DNA from: Ruminococcus hominis
GTDB taxonomy: Bacteria; Bacillota; Clostridia; Lachnospirales; Lachnospiraceae
Assembly: GCF_014287355.1 (NCBI RefSeq)
Contig: NZ_JACOPE010000001.1
Span: 3,380,227 to 3,444,226, forward strand
Reading direction: 5' to 3'
Length of the DNA stretch: 64,000 bases
In this document: piece after piece, positions 51,228 to 61,214 of the stretch
How the letters are laid out: every line of letters begins with the position of its first letter
Numbering within the stretch: position 1 is the first letter of the stretch
Position numbers and translations under genes: made by a program
Notes under the pieces: generated by a model
The model's input: only the letters and a program-made list of their open reading frames with translations
Told to the model about the DNA's origin: nothing
The model's database searches: none

Positions 51228-52520
51228 TTATTTATGTTTTGGAACAATAACTGTATTTCCACCCATATATGGCTGTAATGCCTCTGGAATCTTCACAGAA
51301 CCATCTGCCTGAAGGTTATTTTCAAGGAATGCAATCAGCATTCTTGGTGGTGCAACTACTGTATTGTTCAAAGTATGTGCAAAATATTTGCTTCCATCAT
51401 TTCCTTTCACACGAATTCCAAGTCTTCTAGCCTGTGCATCGCCAAGGTTTGAGCAGCTTCCTACTTCGAAGTATTTCTTCTGTCTTGGAGACCATGCTTC
51501 AACATCCACAGATTTTACTTTCAAGTCTGCTAAGTCTCCAGAGCAGCACTCTAATGTACGTACTGGAATATCCATGCTTCTGAAGAGATCTACTGTGTTC
51601 TGCCACAATTTATCATACCATTCTTTGCTGTCTTCTGGTTTGCAGACAACGATCATTTCCTGTTTTTCAAACTGGTGAATACGATATACTCCACGTTCTT
51701 CAATACCATGTGCTCCTTTTTCTTTACGGAAGCAAGGTGAGTAACTTGTCAATGTCTGTGGAAGCTGATCTTCTGTAAGCTGTGTATCGATAAATTTACC
51801 AATCATAGAATGCTCACTTGTTCCGATCAGATATAAATCTTCACCTTCGATTTTGTACATCATTGCATCCATCTCTGCAAAACTCATAACACCTGTAACT
51901 ACGTTACTTCTGATCATAAATGGTGGTACGCAATATGTGAATCCACGGTTGATCATAAAGTCTCTTGCATAAGAGATTACTGCTGAGTGAAGTCTTGCGA
52001 TATCTCCCATCAGATAATAGAATCCGTTTCCTGCAACTTTTCTTGCACTGTCAAGATCAAGACCATCAAAACTTTCCATAATCTCTGCGTGATATGGAAT
52101 TTCAAAATCTGGAACAACTGGCTCACCATAACGTTCTACTTCCACATTTTCGCTGTCATCTTTACCAATCGGTACAGATGGATCGATGATATTTGGAATT
52201 GTCATCATATCTTTTTTCAGTTTTTCTTCTACTTCCTTCTCTTCTTTTGAAAGAGCCTCGATTCTATCTCCATTAGCAGCAACTTGTTTCTTTACTTCTT
52301 CTGCTTCTTCTTTTTTGCCCTGTGCCATCAATGCACCGATCTGTTTAGAAATTTTATTTTTTTCAGCTCTCAGAGCTTCTACTTCCTGTTTGATTTCACG
52401 GTTTCTTGCATCTAACTCTAACACTTCATCTACCAATGGTAATTTTGCATCCTGGAATTTGTTACGAATATTCTGTTTTACAACCTCCGGATTTGATCTC
52501 ACAAATTTAATATCTAACAT
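51228..52520 (-). CDS. serS: Seryl-tRNA synthetase
   Basis: This 430-residue class II synthetase charges tRNA-Ser. The N-terminal tRNA-binding coiled coil spans about 28-105 (KQEVEALRAEKNKISKQIGA). The class II core follows: motif 2 SPCFRKEKGAHGIEERGVYRIHQF near 270 and motif 3 with NNTVVAPPRMLIAFLENN near 390. The length is normal for the family. It lies downstream of the DUF4446 gene, and there is no room for a T-box leader in the 59-bp gap. Confidence 0.97.
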   Translation of the reverse strand: MLDIKFVRSNPEVVKQNIRNKFQDAKLPLVDEVLELDARNREIKQEVEALRAEKNKISKQIGALMAQGKKEEAEEVKKQVAANGDRIEALSKEEKEVEEKLKKDMMTIPNIIDPSVPIGKDDSENVEVERYGEPVVPDFEIPYHAEIMESFDGLDLDSARKVAGNGFYYLMGDIARLHSAVISYARDFMINRGFTYCVPPFMIRSNVVTGVMSFAEMDAMMYKIEGEDLYLIGTSEHSMIGKFIDTQLTEDQLPQTLTSYSPCFRKEKGAHGIEERGVYRIHQFEKQEMIVVCKPEDSKEWYDKLWQNTVDLFRSMDIPVRTLECCSGDLADLKVKSVDVEAWSPRQKKYFEVGSCSNLGDAQARRLGIRVKGNDGSKYFAHTLNNTVVAPPRMLIAFLENNLQADGSVKIPEALQPYMGGNTVIVPKHK

Positions 52521-52579
52521 CTCATCTTCCTCCTCTTACTCTGTTTTGAGATTTTATACATTTTAATTATTTTGGACAA

Positions 52580-53107
52580 TTATGCCCTTTTTGCTGTTTT
52601 CTTAAAATCTACATCTTTTATATCATATACTTCTTGGAAAATTGCACGCTCCAAAGATTCTTTTTCTTCTTCACCTAATTCCACATAGCTCTTTCCGTTT
52701 ATTATTTCTTTAATATAAGTATAACAACCTTCACGACTATGCATTGCATTTAATAGCCATCCACTGTTTTGATCATTTAACATAGTAAGTACAAAACTTA
52801 AATTTCCTCCCATTTCGTTAAATGCATCATAACGGACAATTCCAACTTTTTGGTATGTCTTTTGCACTTGTTTTCTAAGATTTCTGACTTCCTCTTTGTT
52901 TTCTTTTGCAATTTTCTCTACTTCATCTAATAAACTAAATTTTTCAAAGAAACTCTCTTCGAGATTCTTTCCGTCTTTTCCTTTCAAAAATGTTGTATAG
53001 GCTGCTTTTAATCGATTATACTTCATATTGATATTGATTAAAAGTATAAACAGAACTACCTGCACTAAAAACAACGCTATAATCAAATACATCGGATCTA
53101 TTTTCAT
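52580..53107 (-). CDS. DUF4446 family membrane protein
   Basis: This 175-residue protein has an N-terminal membrane segment (MYLIIALFLVQVVLFILLIN), a coiled coil at about 30-80 and the family core VGIVRYDAFNEMGGNLSFVL near 90. DUF4446 genes conserve their place after parB in Clostridia. ATG 53,107 is used here; a TTG three codons upstream is closer to GGTGG and is a possible alternative. Confidence 0.82.
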   Translation of the reverse strand: MKIDPMYLIIALFLVQVVLFILLININMKYNRLKAAYTTFLKGKDGKNLEESFFEKFSLLDEVEKIAKENKEEVRNLRKQVQKTYQKVGIVRYDAFNEMGGNLSFVLTMLNDQNSGWLLNAMHSREGCYTYIKEIINGKSYVELGEEEKESLERAIFQEVYDIKDVDFKKTAKRA

Positions 53108-53154
53108 ACTTGACAAAATCCACCTTTCACTATCTATATATCTTCTTTTTACAT

Positions 53155-54090
53155 TTATACATTATGGATTGTCATCATCAAATCATATATTCTCTCAAGT
53201 TCTTCTTCCGAATAATATTCAATTTCTATTTTTCCTTTTCCATTTGCTTTCGCATTGATATTTACTTTTGTACCCATAATGGATTTCATTTTTTCAGCAA
53301 TATCATTATATATAAACTGATGTTCCGGAGTTGTCTTTTTTACCTCTTTTTTAGGATTCTTTAAAGACTTAACAAGTTTCTCTGTTTCTCGAACACTCAG
53401 TTTCTCATCGAAAATCTTTGTAGCAAGTAAATATTGTTGTTCTTCATCTTCAATTGCAAGAAGTGCACGAGCGTGTCCTGTACTGATCATATCATCTATA
53501 ATCATTTGTTTTACTTTATCTGATAATTTCAAAAGTCGCATAGAATTCGTTACTGCTGTACGACTCTTTGACACTCTTTCTGCCACTTCATCTTGTTTTA
53601 AATGAAATTCCTCCAACAAACGTTTAAATGCCATTGCTTCTTCTATAGGATTTAAATTTTCACGTTGAATATTTTCAATCAATGATATTTCAACTATTTC
53701 CTGATCTGTATAAGATTTGATTAAAACCGGCACCTCTTTTAATCCCGCCAGTTTTGCAGCTCTCCATCTTCTTTCACCTGCAATGATTTCGTAATAATCT
53801 TTCTTTTTCTGAACTAATAATGGCTGTAAAACACCAAATTGTTTGATTGAATCTGCAAGTTCTAATAATGCATCTTCATCGAATTCTTTTCTTGGCTGAT
53901 CACGATTCGGCTCGACCTGATTAATCTTTAATAATATTTCACTAGCTTTCGGGTCTTCTTTTATTTTTTTAGCCGGAGATACTTTTACTTCACTATTATT
54001 CTTTTTCGTTTCCGGTTTTGTCAGCTTATCGCTTTTATTTGGAATCAAACTGTCCAGTCCTTTTCCAAGTCCATTTCTCTTTACCGCCAT
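53155..54090 (-). CDS. parB: Chromosome partitioning protein ParB/Spo0J
   Basis: This 311-residue CTP-dependent parS-binding clamp begins MAVKRNGLGKGLDSLIPN. The ParB N-terminal domain lies at about 50-140, with IAGERRWRAAKLAGL. The HTH at about 150-210 (LKQDEVAERVSKSRTAVTNS) precedes a C-terminal dimerisation region. It overlaps soj by one base, and two perfect parS sites lie just upstream of soj. Confidence 0.96.
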   Translation of the reverse strand: MAVKRNGLGKGLDSLIPNKSDKLTKPETKKNNSEVKVSPAKKIKEDPKASEILLKINQVEPNRDQPRKEFDEDALLELADSIKQFGVLQPLLVQKKKDYYEIIAGERRWRAAKLAGLKEVPVLIKSYTDQEIVEISLIENIQRENLNPIEEAMAFKRLLEEFHLKQDEVAERVSKSRTAVTNSMRLLKLSDKVKQMIIDDMISTGHARALLAIEDEEQQYLLATKIFDEKLSVRETEKLVKSLKNPKKEVKKTTPEHQFIYNDIAEKMKSIMGTKVNINAKANGKGKIEIEYYSEEELERIYDLMMTIHNV

Positions 54091-54863
54091 CAGTCGTCTT
54101 CCTCCCCTTTGTTGATTACTTCTTCGGCCAGTAACATATAACTTTCTGCACCTGTAGATTTTGGATCATACAGGTTAATTGGCATACCATAACTAGGAGC
54201 CTCTGCCAGTCTGATATTTCTTGGGATAATTGTTTTATATATCGTTTGATCCAAATTATCCTTTACATTTTCTACAACCTGCAGCGAAAGATTTGTACGT
54301 GCATCATACATTGTAAAGACTACTCCTTCAATTTTCAAAGAAGGATTTAATCTTTCTTGAACAAGTTCGATTGTATGAATTAATTGGCTTAATCCTTCCA
54401 ATGCATAATACTCACATTGAATTGGAACCAAAACTGAATCCGCTGTAGTCATTGCATTAATTGTAAGCATACTCAATGCCGGTGGACAATCAATAATAAC
54501 ATAATCGTAATTATCTCTTACTCTTGCCACTTCGTCTCGAATAATAAACTCCTTATTATCAACACCGATTAATTCAATTTCTGCTGCCGACAGATTTATA
54601 TTAGAAGGAAGTACATCTAAGTTTTCAATTACATTTTTACAAATACAATCTTCTATTTTTGCATTACCTATGATTAAATCATACGCATTATATTCCACTT
54701 CATCCTTATCTACGCCAAGTCCACTCGACATATTTCCCTGTGGGTCGAGGTCAATTGACAAAACTTTTTTTCCAAAACTTGCAAGACAAGATGATAAATT
54801 AATTGCCGTTGTTGTTTTTCCAACTCCGCCCTTTTGGTTTGCAATAGCGATAATTCTACTCAT
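54090..54863 (-). CDS. soj: Chromosome partitioning ATPase ParA/Soj
   Basis: This 257-residue ATPase begins MSRIIAIANQKGGVGKTTTA with deviant Walker A. Walker A' is DLDPQGNMSSGLG, and YDYVIIDCPPALSMLT lies near 120. It cooperates with Spo0J in origin segregation and DnaA control. The ATG at 54,863 follows AAAGGAGTACAAAA. Confidence 0.96.
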   Translation of the reverse strand: MSRIIAIANQKGGVGKTTTAINLSSCLASFGKKVLSIDLDPQGNMSSGLGVDKDEVEYNAYDLIIGNAKIEDCICKNVIENLDVLPSNINLSAAEIELIGVDNKEFIIRDEVARVRDNYDYVIIDCPPALSMLTINAMTTADSVLVPIQCEYYALEGLSQLIHTIELVQERLNPSLKIEGVVFTMYDARTNLSLQVVENVKDNLDQTIYKTIIPRNIRLAEAPSYGMPINLYDPKSTGAESYMLLAEEVINKGEEDD

Positions 54864-54944
54864 TTTTGTACTCCTTTCGCGTTACTTCCATATTATATCA
54901 CCAAACCAAAAGAGATTCTACTGCAAATCTTTTTTTCTCTAAAA

Positions 54945-54960
54945 TGTTTCACGTGAAACA
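54945..54960. promoter_or_regulatory. parS site 1
   Basis: TGTTTCACGTGAAACA is a perfect 16-bp parS palindrome, 82 bp upstream of the soj start, and is the expected ParB loading site. Confidence 0.95.
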
Positions 54961-54995
54961 TTATTTTATTGTTCTGTTGTGAAGTTTCACAAAAA

Positions 54996-55011
54996 TGTTT
55001 CACGTGAAACA
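54996..55011. promoter_or_regulatory. parS site 2
   Basis: This is a second identical TGTTTCACGTGAAACA, 51 bp from the first. The pair lies between divergent soj and the hydrolase gene, so ParB may also affect their promoters. Confidence 0.95.
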
Positions 55012-55157
55012 TTTTGCAATTTATTAATTTATTTTTTCATCTGGAAAAGGTTTTATCCATTCTCATTTTGTAGTATAATAGATATGATTTTACAACTGTA
55101 AATTCAAAAAGTAAAAATCCAAATACACTATTTCAAAATGTCAGGAGGTTGATTTTT

Positions 55158-56120
55158 TTGAGTTTTAAAAAGAAATTTTTAACTTTATCTGCAATAACAG
55201 CTGGTACATTAAGTGCACTTCATATATTTAATCGATTCATATATCATATTTCTACTATAGATAATATTCTTGCCAAGAATGGTGAGAATTATTACGATTG
55301 GACTTACGGCCGCATTTTTTATACAAAAGAAGGCTCCGGTTCTCCGATTTTGTTAGTTCATGATTTAAATGTCTGTAGTTCTTCTTACGAATGGAATAAG
55401 ATAAAAAATGATCTTGCAAAGACAAATACTGTATACACTATTGATTTGCTTGGTTGCGGATTGTCTGAAAAGCCAAATTTGACTTATACAAATTATTTGT
55501 ATGTACAGTTACTGACAGATTTTATTAAAAATGTCATTGGCGAAAAAACAGATATTATATCCACCGGTCATTCCGCATCTATCGCATTGATGACTTGTGC
55601 AAATGATGATACTGTTATTGATCGTATTTTATTGATTAATCCTGAGAGTATTATTGATGCTTCAAAAACACCAAAGCATTATAATAAAGTGTTAAAATAT
55701 ATTCTCTGCACTCCTATAATCGGAACGTTTATTTACAATTTATTAGTAAGTAAAGATCGTATTGAAGAGAATTTTATGACTGATTATTTCTATGATCATT
55801 GTAAATTCAAGAAGAGGGATTTAGCCGCATATGTAGAAGCATCTCAGTCTGAGAAATCTCACGGAAGATATTTATACGCTAATATTTGTTCTAATTTTAC
55901 AAATGCAAATGTATTAAACTGTCTGTCAAAAATTGACAATAGTATCTTTATTATTGTAGGAAATGGCAATCCAGAATATAGTCTTGCAGCAAGCCAGTAT
56001 CAAAATCAATTACCTGCAATTGAAATTTGTGAGATTAATAAGACAAAATATCTGCCACAGCTTGAAGCTCCAACAGATGTATTAGAAAACATTAAGATTT
56101 ATTTTGATTTAACCGCATAA
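55158..56120 (+). CDS. Alpha/beta hydrolase, membrane-anchored
   Basis: This 320-residue protein has an N-terminal hydrophobic signal anchor (FLTLSAITAGTLSALHIF). The hydrolase fold shows oxyanion region ILLVHDLNVCSSSYEW and nucleophile elbow TGHSAS near residue 140, where the last position is Ser instead of the usual Gly. A late catalytic His is not clear. It is the only plus-strand gene in the origin-proximal block. TTG 55,158 follows AGGAGG by 9 bases. The substrate is unknown. Confidence 0.75.
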   Translation: MSFKKKFLTLSAITAGTLSALHIFNRFIYHISTIDNILAKNGENYYDWTYGRIFYTKEGSGSPILLVHDLNVCSSSYEWNKIKNDLAKTNTVYTIDLLGCGLSEKPNLTYTNYLYVQLLTDFIKNVIGEKTDIISTGHSASIALMTCANDDTVIDRILLINPESIIDASKTPKHYNKVLKYILCTPIIGTFIYNLLVSKDRIEENFMTDYFYDHCKFKKRDLAAYVEASQSEKSHGRYLYANICSNFTNANVLNCLSKIDNSIFIIVGNGNPEYSLAASQYQNQLPAIEICEINKTKYLPQLEAPTDVLENIKIYFDLTA

Positions 56121-56129
56121 ACTATTTAA

Positions 56130-56178
56130 GGACGGAGTTAATGGCTTTTTCTGAATGAAAAAGCCATTAACTCCGTCC
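56130..56178. terminator. Strong bidirectional terminator
   Basis: A perfect 22-bp stem (56,130-56,151 with 56,157-56,178) and a 5-nt loop, flanked by A/T-rich sequence, lies between the convergent hydrolase and rsmG genes. Confidence 0.9.
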
Positions 56179-56186
56179 CTTTTGGT

Positions 56187-56900
56187 TTAACTCAGTGGTT
56201 CTTTAGATGGTAATCCTGCTTTTCTCGGATATTTTTTCTTTGTCATTTCCAATTTATCAATCTCCACAAAAGATCTTCCGATCTCTGTTCCAGGCAATTG
56301 GAATTTAACAACATCTCTTACGTTTCCGCCTAATATTTTAACAGCCTTCTTCGCCTGCTTTAATTCGTCTTCTATCTCTCCACTTTTATATGGAATAAAT
56401 GCTCCGCCTACTTTTACATATGGAATACAGTACTCACTCAATATAGAGAGATTTGCAACCGCTCTCGACACGCAAAGATCAAATTGTTCTCTATATTCTG
56501 CTTTTTTTGCATAGTCCTCGGCTCTTCCATGAAGTGTCTCTATATCTTTCAACCCCAGTTCTTCTATTACTGTATTTAAGAATTTCACTCTTTTTTGCAA
56601 TGAATCTAACAATACAACCTTCAAATGTGGAAATGCAATTTTCAATGGCAATCCTGGAAATCCTGCCCCTGTTCCTATATCTATCACTGTATTTACATTC
56701 TGAATATCAATCGCTTTTACAATTGCCAGACTATCTACGAAATGCTTTTCATTTACTTCATCATATTCTGTAATTCCGGTGAGATTCATCACCTTATTCC
56801 ACTCTACAAGTAATTCATAATATCTATGAAATTGCTCTTTTTGCACCTCATTCAACTGGATATTAAGTTGTTGCAATTGTTGTTCAAACTTATTCTCCAT
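56187..56900 (-). CDS. rsmG: 16S rRNA (guanine-N7) methyltransferase
   Basis: This 237-residue enzyme makes m7G527 in 16S rRNA with S-adenosylmethionine. SAM-binding motif I is VIDIGTGAGFPGLPLKIAFP near 70, followed by VVLLDSLQKRVKFLN and CVSRAVANLS. It has the normal family length and lies directly after mnmG, as in most Firmicutes. Confidence 0.96.
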   Translation of the reverse strand: MENKFEQQLQQLNIQLNEVQKEQFHRYYELLVEWNKVMNLTGITEYDEVNEKHFVDSLAIVKAIDIQNVNTVIDIGTGAGFPGLPLKIAFPHLKVVLLDSLQKRVKFLNTVIEELGLKDIETLHGRAEDYAKKAEYREQFDLCVSRAVANLSILSEYCIPYVKVGGAFIPYKSGEIEDELKQAKKAVKILGGNVRDVVKFQLPGTEIGRSFVEIDKLEMTKKKYPRKAGLPSKEPLS

Positions 56901-56953
56901 TTATATGCCTCTCACTTTCTTTTGCTTTAACACGTTAATTCGTTAAATTTATT

Positions 56954-58846
56954 TTACTTTCTTTCCAAATATACAAGCAATACAGACACATCTGCAGGAG
57001 ATACTCCTGAAATTCGGGACGCCTGACCGATGGAGGACGGACGCATTTCATTCAATTTCTGTTTTGCCTCAATACGAAGACTCTGAATCTCATCATAATT
57101 AATATCTTCTGGTATAAGCTTGCTCTCAAGTTTCTTAAACTGCTCTACCTGACGCTGTTGACGTTTAATATATCCATCATATTTAATATTAATATTAACC
57201 TGCTCTACAACATCATAGTCCAATTCTGGTCTGTTTGGATCTACCGGTGCAAGAGCTTCATAATTCAGTTCTGGTCTTCGAATCAATTCTGCCATCGTTG
57301 TTCCAGAAGTCAGCGGCGTACTTTCATGCTGTTTCAATAAATTTTGTACAGCTTCTGAAGTTCCTAAATTAATATGTTCAACACGCTCTATTTCTTTCTG
57401 GATGAGTTCTTCTTTTCTAAGCAGTTTCTGGTATCTTTCTTCTGAAATCAAACCAATCTCATAGCCTTTTTTAGTCAATCTTAAATCTGCATTATCCTGA
57501 CGCAATAACAAACGATATTCGGCTCTTGACGTCATCATTCGATATGGTTCATGACTTTCTTTTGTTACCAGATCATCAATCAAAACGCCTATATAACCTT
57601 CTGAACGGTCAATCACAATACCTTCTTTTCCCTGCAATTTTCTTGCCGCATTAATGCCCGCAATCAACCCCTGTGCTGCTGCTTCTTCATATCCGGAACT
57701 TCCGTTAAACTGTCCGCCACTAAAAAGCCCCTCTACGGCTTTGAATTCCAGCGTATTTTTCAATTGTCTGGCATCGATGCAGTCATACTCGATTGCGTAT
57801 GCATTTCGCACGATTTTGGCGTTTTCAAGGCCTGGAACACTTCTATACATTGCATACTGTACATCTTCCGGTAATGAACTTGACATTCCACCGACATACA
57901 TCTCATTTGTCTCCAGTCCTTCCGGTTCAATAAAGACCTGATGACGGTTTTTATCTGCGAATTTGACAACCTTATCTTCAATGGATGGGCAATATCTCGG
58001 TCCTGTTCCTTCAATCATTCCTGAATACAGTGGAGAACGGCTCAAATTATTTCTTATAATCTCATGTGTCTTCTCATTTGTATAAGTCAGCCAGCAGGAA
58101 ACCTGATCTATCTGAACGTCTTCCGGGTTTGTTGTAAAGGAAAATGGTACTACTCTCTCATCGCCTTTCTGCTCTTCCATCTTACTGAAATCAATTGTTC
58201 TTTTATCAATTCTCGCAGGAGTTCCTGTCTTAAAACGATACATTTTGATACCCAGCGACTTCAAACTATCTGTCAGGTAATTTGCAGGCTGGAGTCCATT
58301 TGGTCCTGTCTGTGTACTTACTTCTCCATAAATACATCTTGCTTTCAAATATGTTCCTGTACATAATACAACCGCACGACAACGATAAATAGCACCGGAA
58401 TAGGTTTGTACTCCTGTTATCTTTCCATCCTCTGTCAAAATATCTGTCACTTCCATCTGACGGATATCTAAGTTTTCCTGATTCTGTAATACCATTCTCA
58501 TCGTTCTACTGTAATTTGCTTTGTCAGCTTGCGCTCTAAGCGAATGTACTGCCGGCCCTTTTGATTGATTCAACATTTTAGACTGAATAAATGTCTTATC
58601 AATTACCTTTCCCATCTCACCGCCAAGTGCATCTAGTTCTCGCACCAGATGTCCCTTTGAGCTTCCACCGATATTAGGATTACAAGGCATCATTGCAATA
58701 CTGTCAACACTCACCGTAAACATCACTGTTTTAAATCCTAAACGAGCCGTCGCAAGTGCTGCTTCACAACCTGCATGTCCTGCTCCGACAACCGCAACAT
58801 CATAATAATCTTTATTTTCCCATACAGAATTTGCTGAATATTTCAT
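56954..58846 (-). CDS. mnmG: tRNA uridine-34 modification enzyme MnmG
   Basis: This 630-residue FAD protein forms the MnmE-MnmG complex that makes the 5-carboxymethylaminomethyl group on U34. The FAD-binding Rossmann motif is [19 protein letters not shown] at about 20. [17 protein letters not shown] and [21 protein letters not shown] follow. The C-terminal helical domain ends [20 protein letters not shown]. Its start lies inside the end of mnmE (35-bp overlap). Confidence 0.97.
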   Translation of the reverse strand: MKYSANSVWENKDYYDVAVVGAGHAGCEAALATARLGFKTVMFTVSVDSIAMMPCNPNIGGSSKGHLVRELDALGGEMGKVIDKTFIQSKMLNQSKGPAVHSLRAQADKANYSRTMRMVLQNQENLDIRQMEVTDILTEDGKITGVQTYSGAIYRCRAVVLCTGTYLKARCIYGEVSTQTGPNGLQPANYLTDSLKSLGIKMYRFKTGTPARIDKRTIDFSKMEEQKGDERVVPFSFTTNPEDVQIDQVSCWLTYTNEKTHEIIRNNLSRSPLYSGMIEGTGPRYCPSIEDKVVKFADKNRHQVFIEPEGLETNEMYVGGMSSSLPEDVQYAMYRSVPGLENAKIVRNAYAIEYDCIDARQLKNTLEFKAVEGLFSGGQFNGSSGYEEAAAQGLIAGINAARKLQGKEGIVIDRSEGYIGVLIDDLVTKESHEPYRMMTSRAEYRLLLRQDNADLRLTKKGYEIGLISEERYQKLLRKEELIQKEIERVEHINLGTSEAVQNLLKQHESTPLTSGTTMAELIRRPELNYEALAPVDPNRPELDYDVVEQVNINIKYDGYIKRQQRQVEQFKKLESKLIPEDINYDEIQSLRIEAKQKLNEMRPSSIGQASRISGVSPADVSVLLVYLERK

Positions 58847-60209
58847 TGACCAAATCTTCTCCTATCGTTTCTCCTGTAATACTTCCAAGTGCCTCATATG
58901 CATCCATCAGATCGATGGAATAAAAATCTTCCGGCATCCCCATCTCAATGCTTTCTTTCACTTTTTTCAATGAATTATATGCATCCTGAAGTGCCGATTT
59001 TTGTCTCATATTTGTAATATATACTTCATCGTTAAATGAAATCTCACCTTGCAAAAACATCTTTTTTAATAGATTTTCAAAATCTCTGATTCCCTGTTCT
59101 TCCTTCGCAGATATTTCAATCATCGGAATATTTTTGCACGCCCCGCCAATTTCTTTATGAAGCTGTTGTTCAAGATTTTCCTTTGAAATGAGTACGTTCA
59201 GGTCCATTTTATTTAATAAGATGACCGCCTTTTTACCTGCAATGATTTTCATGATTTCTATATCATTTTCATCAAGTTCACGTGATGCATCTACAACATA
59301 GATAATTAAATCTGCCTGCTCTGCATATTCTTTTGCTTTATCTACACCGATTTTTTCTACCTTATCTTCCGTCTCACGTATTCCTGCTGTATCAATCACA
59401 TTTAAATTCAGCCCCTGAATCTGAATCTGTTCCTCCAGCACATCTCGCGTTGTTCCTTCTATATCTGTTACAATTGCACGTTCTCTTCCTGAAAGAACAT
59501 TTAAAAGAGACGATTTTCCGGCATTTGGCTTTCCGAGAATAACTGTCTGAATTCCTTCCTTCATGATTCTTCCATTTTCCGAAGAATCAATCAAATCTTT
59601 TAATTCTTCCGACAATGTTTCCACAACACCTTCCAACTGCTCCCCATAACCATCAACACTAATATGTTCCGGGTCGTCCAATGCGGTTTCAATAAATGCC
59701 GTATGATAAATAATCTGCTTTCGAATCTCTTCTATCTTTTTCTTTACACTGCCCTTTAACTGGCTCATAGAACTCTTCAGTGCATATTCATTTTTTGCAG
59801 TAATTACATCAATCACTGCTTCTGCCTGAGAAAGATCCATCTTTCCATTTAAGAAAGCTCTCTTTGTAAATTCTCCGGGTTCTGCCGGTCTTGCCCCATT
59901 TCGAAGTACTGTATCTAATACTCTTTTTACCACATAAACGCCGCCATGACAATTAATTTCAACAGTATCTTCACCGGTAAATGTTCTTGGCGCCCGCATA
60001 ATACTGACAAGCACTTCATCTATCGTCTCTTTTCCATCCACTATATACCCATAATGTATGGTGTGTGACTGCACTTTTGACAACACTTCTTTTCCCTTAT
60101 ATATTTTATCTATTACCTGAAATGCTTCTTCTCCACTAATTCGGACAATCCCGATTCCTGAATTCGACATTCCTGTAGAAATCGCTGCAATCGTCTCTTT
60201 ACTATACAT
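58812..60209 (-). CDS. mnmE: tRNA modification GTPase MnmE
   Basis: This 465-residue protein has an N-terminal folate-binding domain, then the G domain inserted in a helical domain. The P loop is [12 protein letters not shown] near 226, with [10 protein letters not shown] near 272 and NKMD. The catalytic C terminus is FCMGK, where the Cys is the conserved essential residue. The ATG at 60,209 follows AGAGGAGAATTGCG. Confidence 0.97.
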   Translation of the reverse strand: MYSKETIAAISTGMSNSGIGIVRISGEEAFQVIDKIYKGKEVLSKVQSHTIHYGYIVDGKETIDEVLVSIMRAPRTFTGEDTVEINCHGGVYVVKRVLDTVLRNGARPAEPGEFTKRAFLNGKMDLSQAEAVIDVITAKNEYALKSSMSQLKGSVKKKIEEIRKQIIYHTAFIETALDDPEHISVDGYGEQLEGVVETLSEELKDLIDSSENGRIMKEGIQTVILGKPNAGKSSLLNVLSGRERAIVTDIEGTTRDVLEEQIQIQGLNLNVIDTAGIRETEDKVEKIGVDKAKEYAEQADLIIYVVDASRELDENDIEIMKIIAGKKAVILLNKMDLNVLISKENLEQQLHKEIGGACKNIPMIEISAKEEQGIRDFENLLKKMFLQGEISFNDEVYITNMRQKSALQDAYNSLKKVKESIEMGMPEDFYSIDLMDAYEALGSITGETIGEDLVNEIFSKFCMGK

Positions 60210-60296
60210 CGCAATTCTCCTCTTAAACAAAAGGAACGATTCACACTTCACGAAATTATTCCGTGAAGCGTAAACCGTCCTCTATCACCTACATCA

Positions 60297-61142
60297 CTAT
60301 TTTTTCAATGTGACAACTACTTTTCTATAAGGTTCTTCCCCTTCACTATGTGTTGTTACATAAGGATCATTCTGGAGTGCAGAATGAATAATTCTTCTCT
60401 CATAAGGATTCATTGGCTCTAATGCTACAGGTCTTCTATTTCTCTTTACCTTATGTGCAATATTTTTAGCAAGGTGTTTCAAAGTTTCTTCTCTTCTTGC
60501 ACGATAGTTTTCTGTATCAAGCTTTACTCTTACATAACCGCTCTGATGCTTATTTGCAACACGGTTTGCAAGATATTGCAGAGAATCCAGTGTCTGACCA
60601 CGTTTTCCAATTAAAATACCCATATTCGGGCCGGACATATTGATACTAAGAGATCCATCTTCATCAATATCCAATGCAATCTCCACTTCCATACCCATGG
60701 CTTTTAATGTGTCTTTCAAAAATGTCGAAACAGCTTCTTTTGTTTCATCTGTTACTTCAGCCAGTTCTACTTCTCTTTTTACTGGAGCATCATTTTTGAT
60801 TTCTTCTTTTTTCTCTACTTTTTCTGTAGTCTGTTTTGGCTTTTCATCATGTTCGATCTCAGCCTTTACTTCTTCAACAATTTTCTCTTCTGCTTTCACT
60901 TCTTCTGCTGCTACTTGCTGAATCTCTTTTTTAACTTCCTCTACAATTTCAGTTTCCTGCTTCTCTTCCACTTTTCTTCTAGCTTCGATCACAGCCTGTT
61001 TCATCCCGATTCCTAAAAATCCGGCACTTCCTTTTTCAATTACCTCATACTCAAGTTTATCACTTGTAATTCCGAGCTGAATGGATGCCTCTGTAATTGC
61101 ATCTTCAACTGTTTTTGCTGAAACTCTGATACTACCGTTCAT
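60297..61142 (-). CDS. jag: Jag/KhpB RNA-binding protein (SpoIIIJ-associated)
   Basis: This 281-residue protein has an N-terminal Jag domain (about 5-50: VSAKTVEDAITEASIQLGIT). A Lys/Glu-rich, repeat-like linker follows (about 55-135). A KH domain with GILIGKRGQTLDSLQYLAN (near 190) and a C-terminal R3H domain (RREETLKHLAKNIAHKVKRN) complete it. It lies between yidC and mnmE, the usual place. The ATG at 61,142 was chosen because upstream in-frame codons are not conserved in the family. Confidence 0.93.
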   Translation of the reverse strand: MNGSIRVSAKTVEDAITEASIQLGITSDKLEYEVIEKGSAGFLGIGMKQAVIEARRKVEEKQETEIVEEVKKEIQQVAAEEVKAEEKIVEEVKAEIEHDEKPKQTTEKVEKKEEIKNDAPVKREVELAEVTDETKEAVSTFLKDTLKAMGMEVEIALDIDEDGSLSINMSGPNMGILIGKRGQTLDSLQYLANRVANKHQSGYVRVKLDTENYRARREETLKHLAKNIAHKVKRNRRPVALEPMNPYERRIIHSALQNDPYVTTHSEGEEPYRKVVVTLKK

Positions 61143-61214
61143 CCCGAATCCATCCTTTCTCCAACAATCCGAAATCACTCATTCCCTTCGAAATTGCGAT
61201 TCGTCTACCCTATC

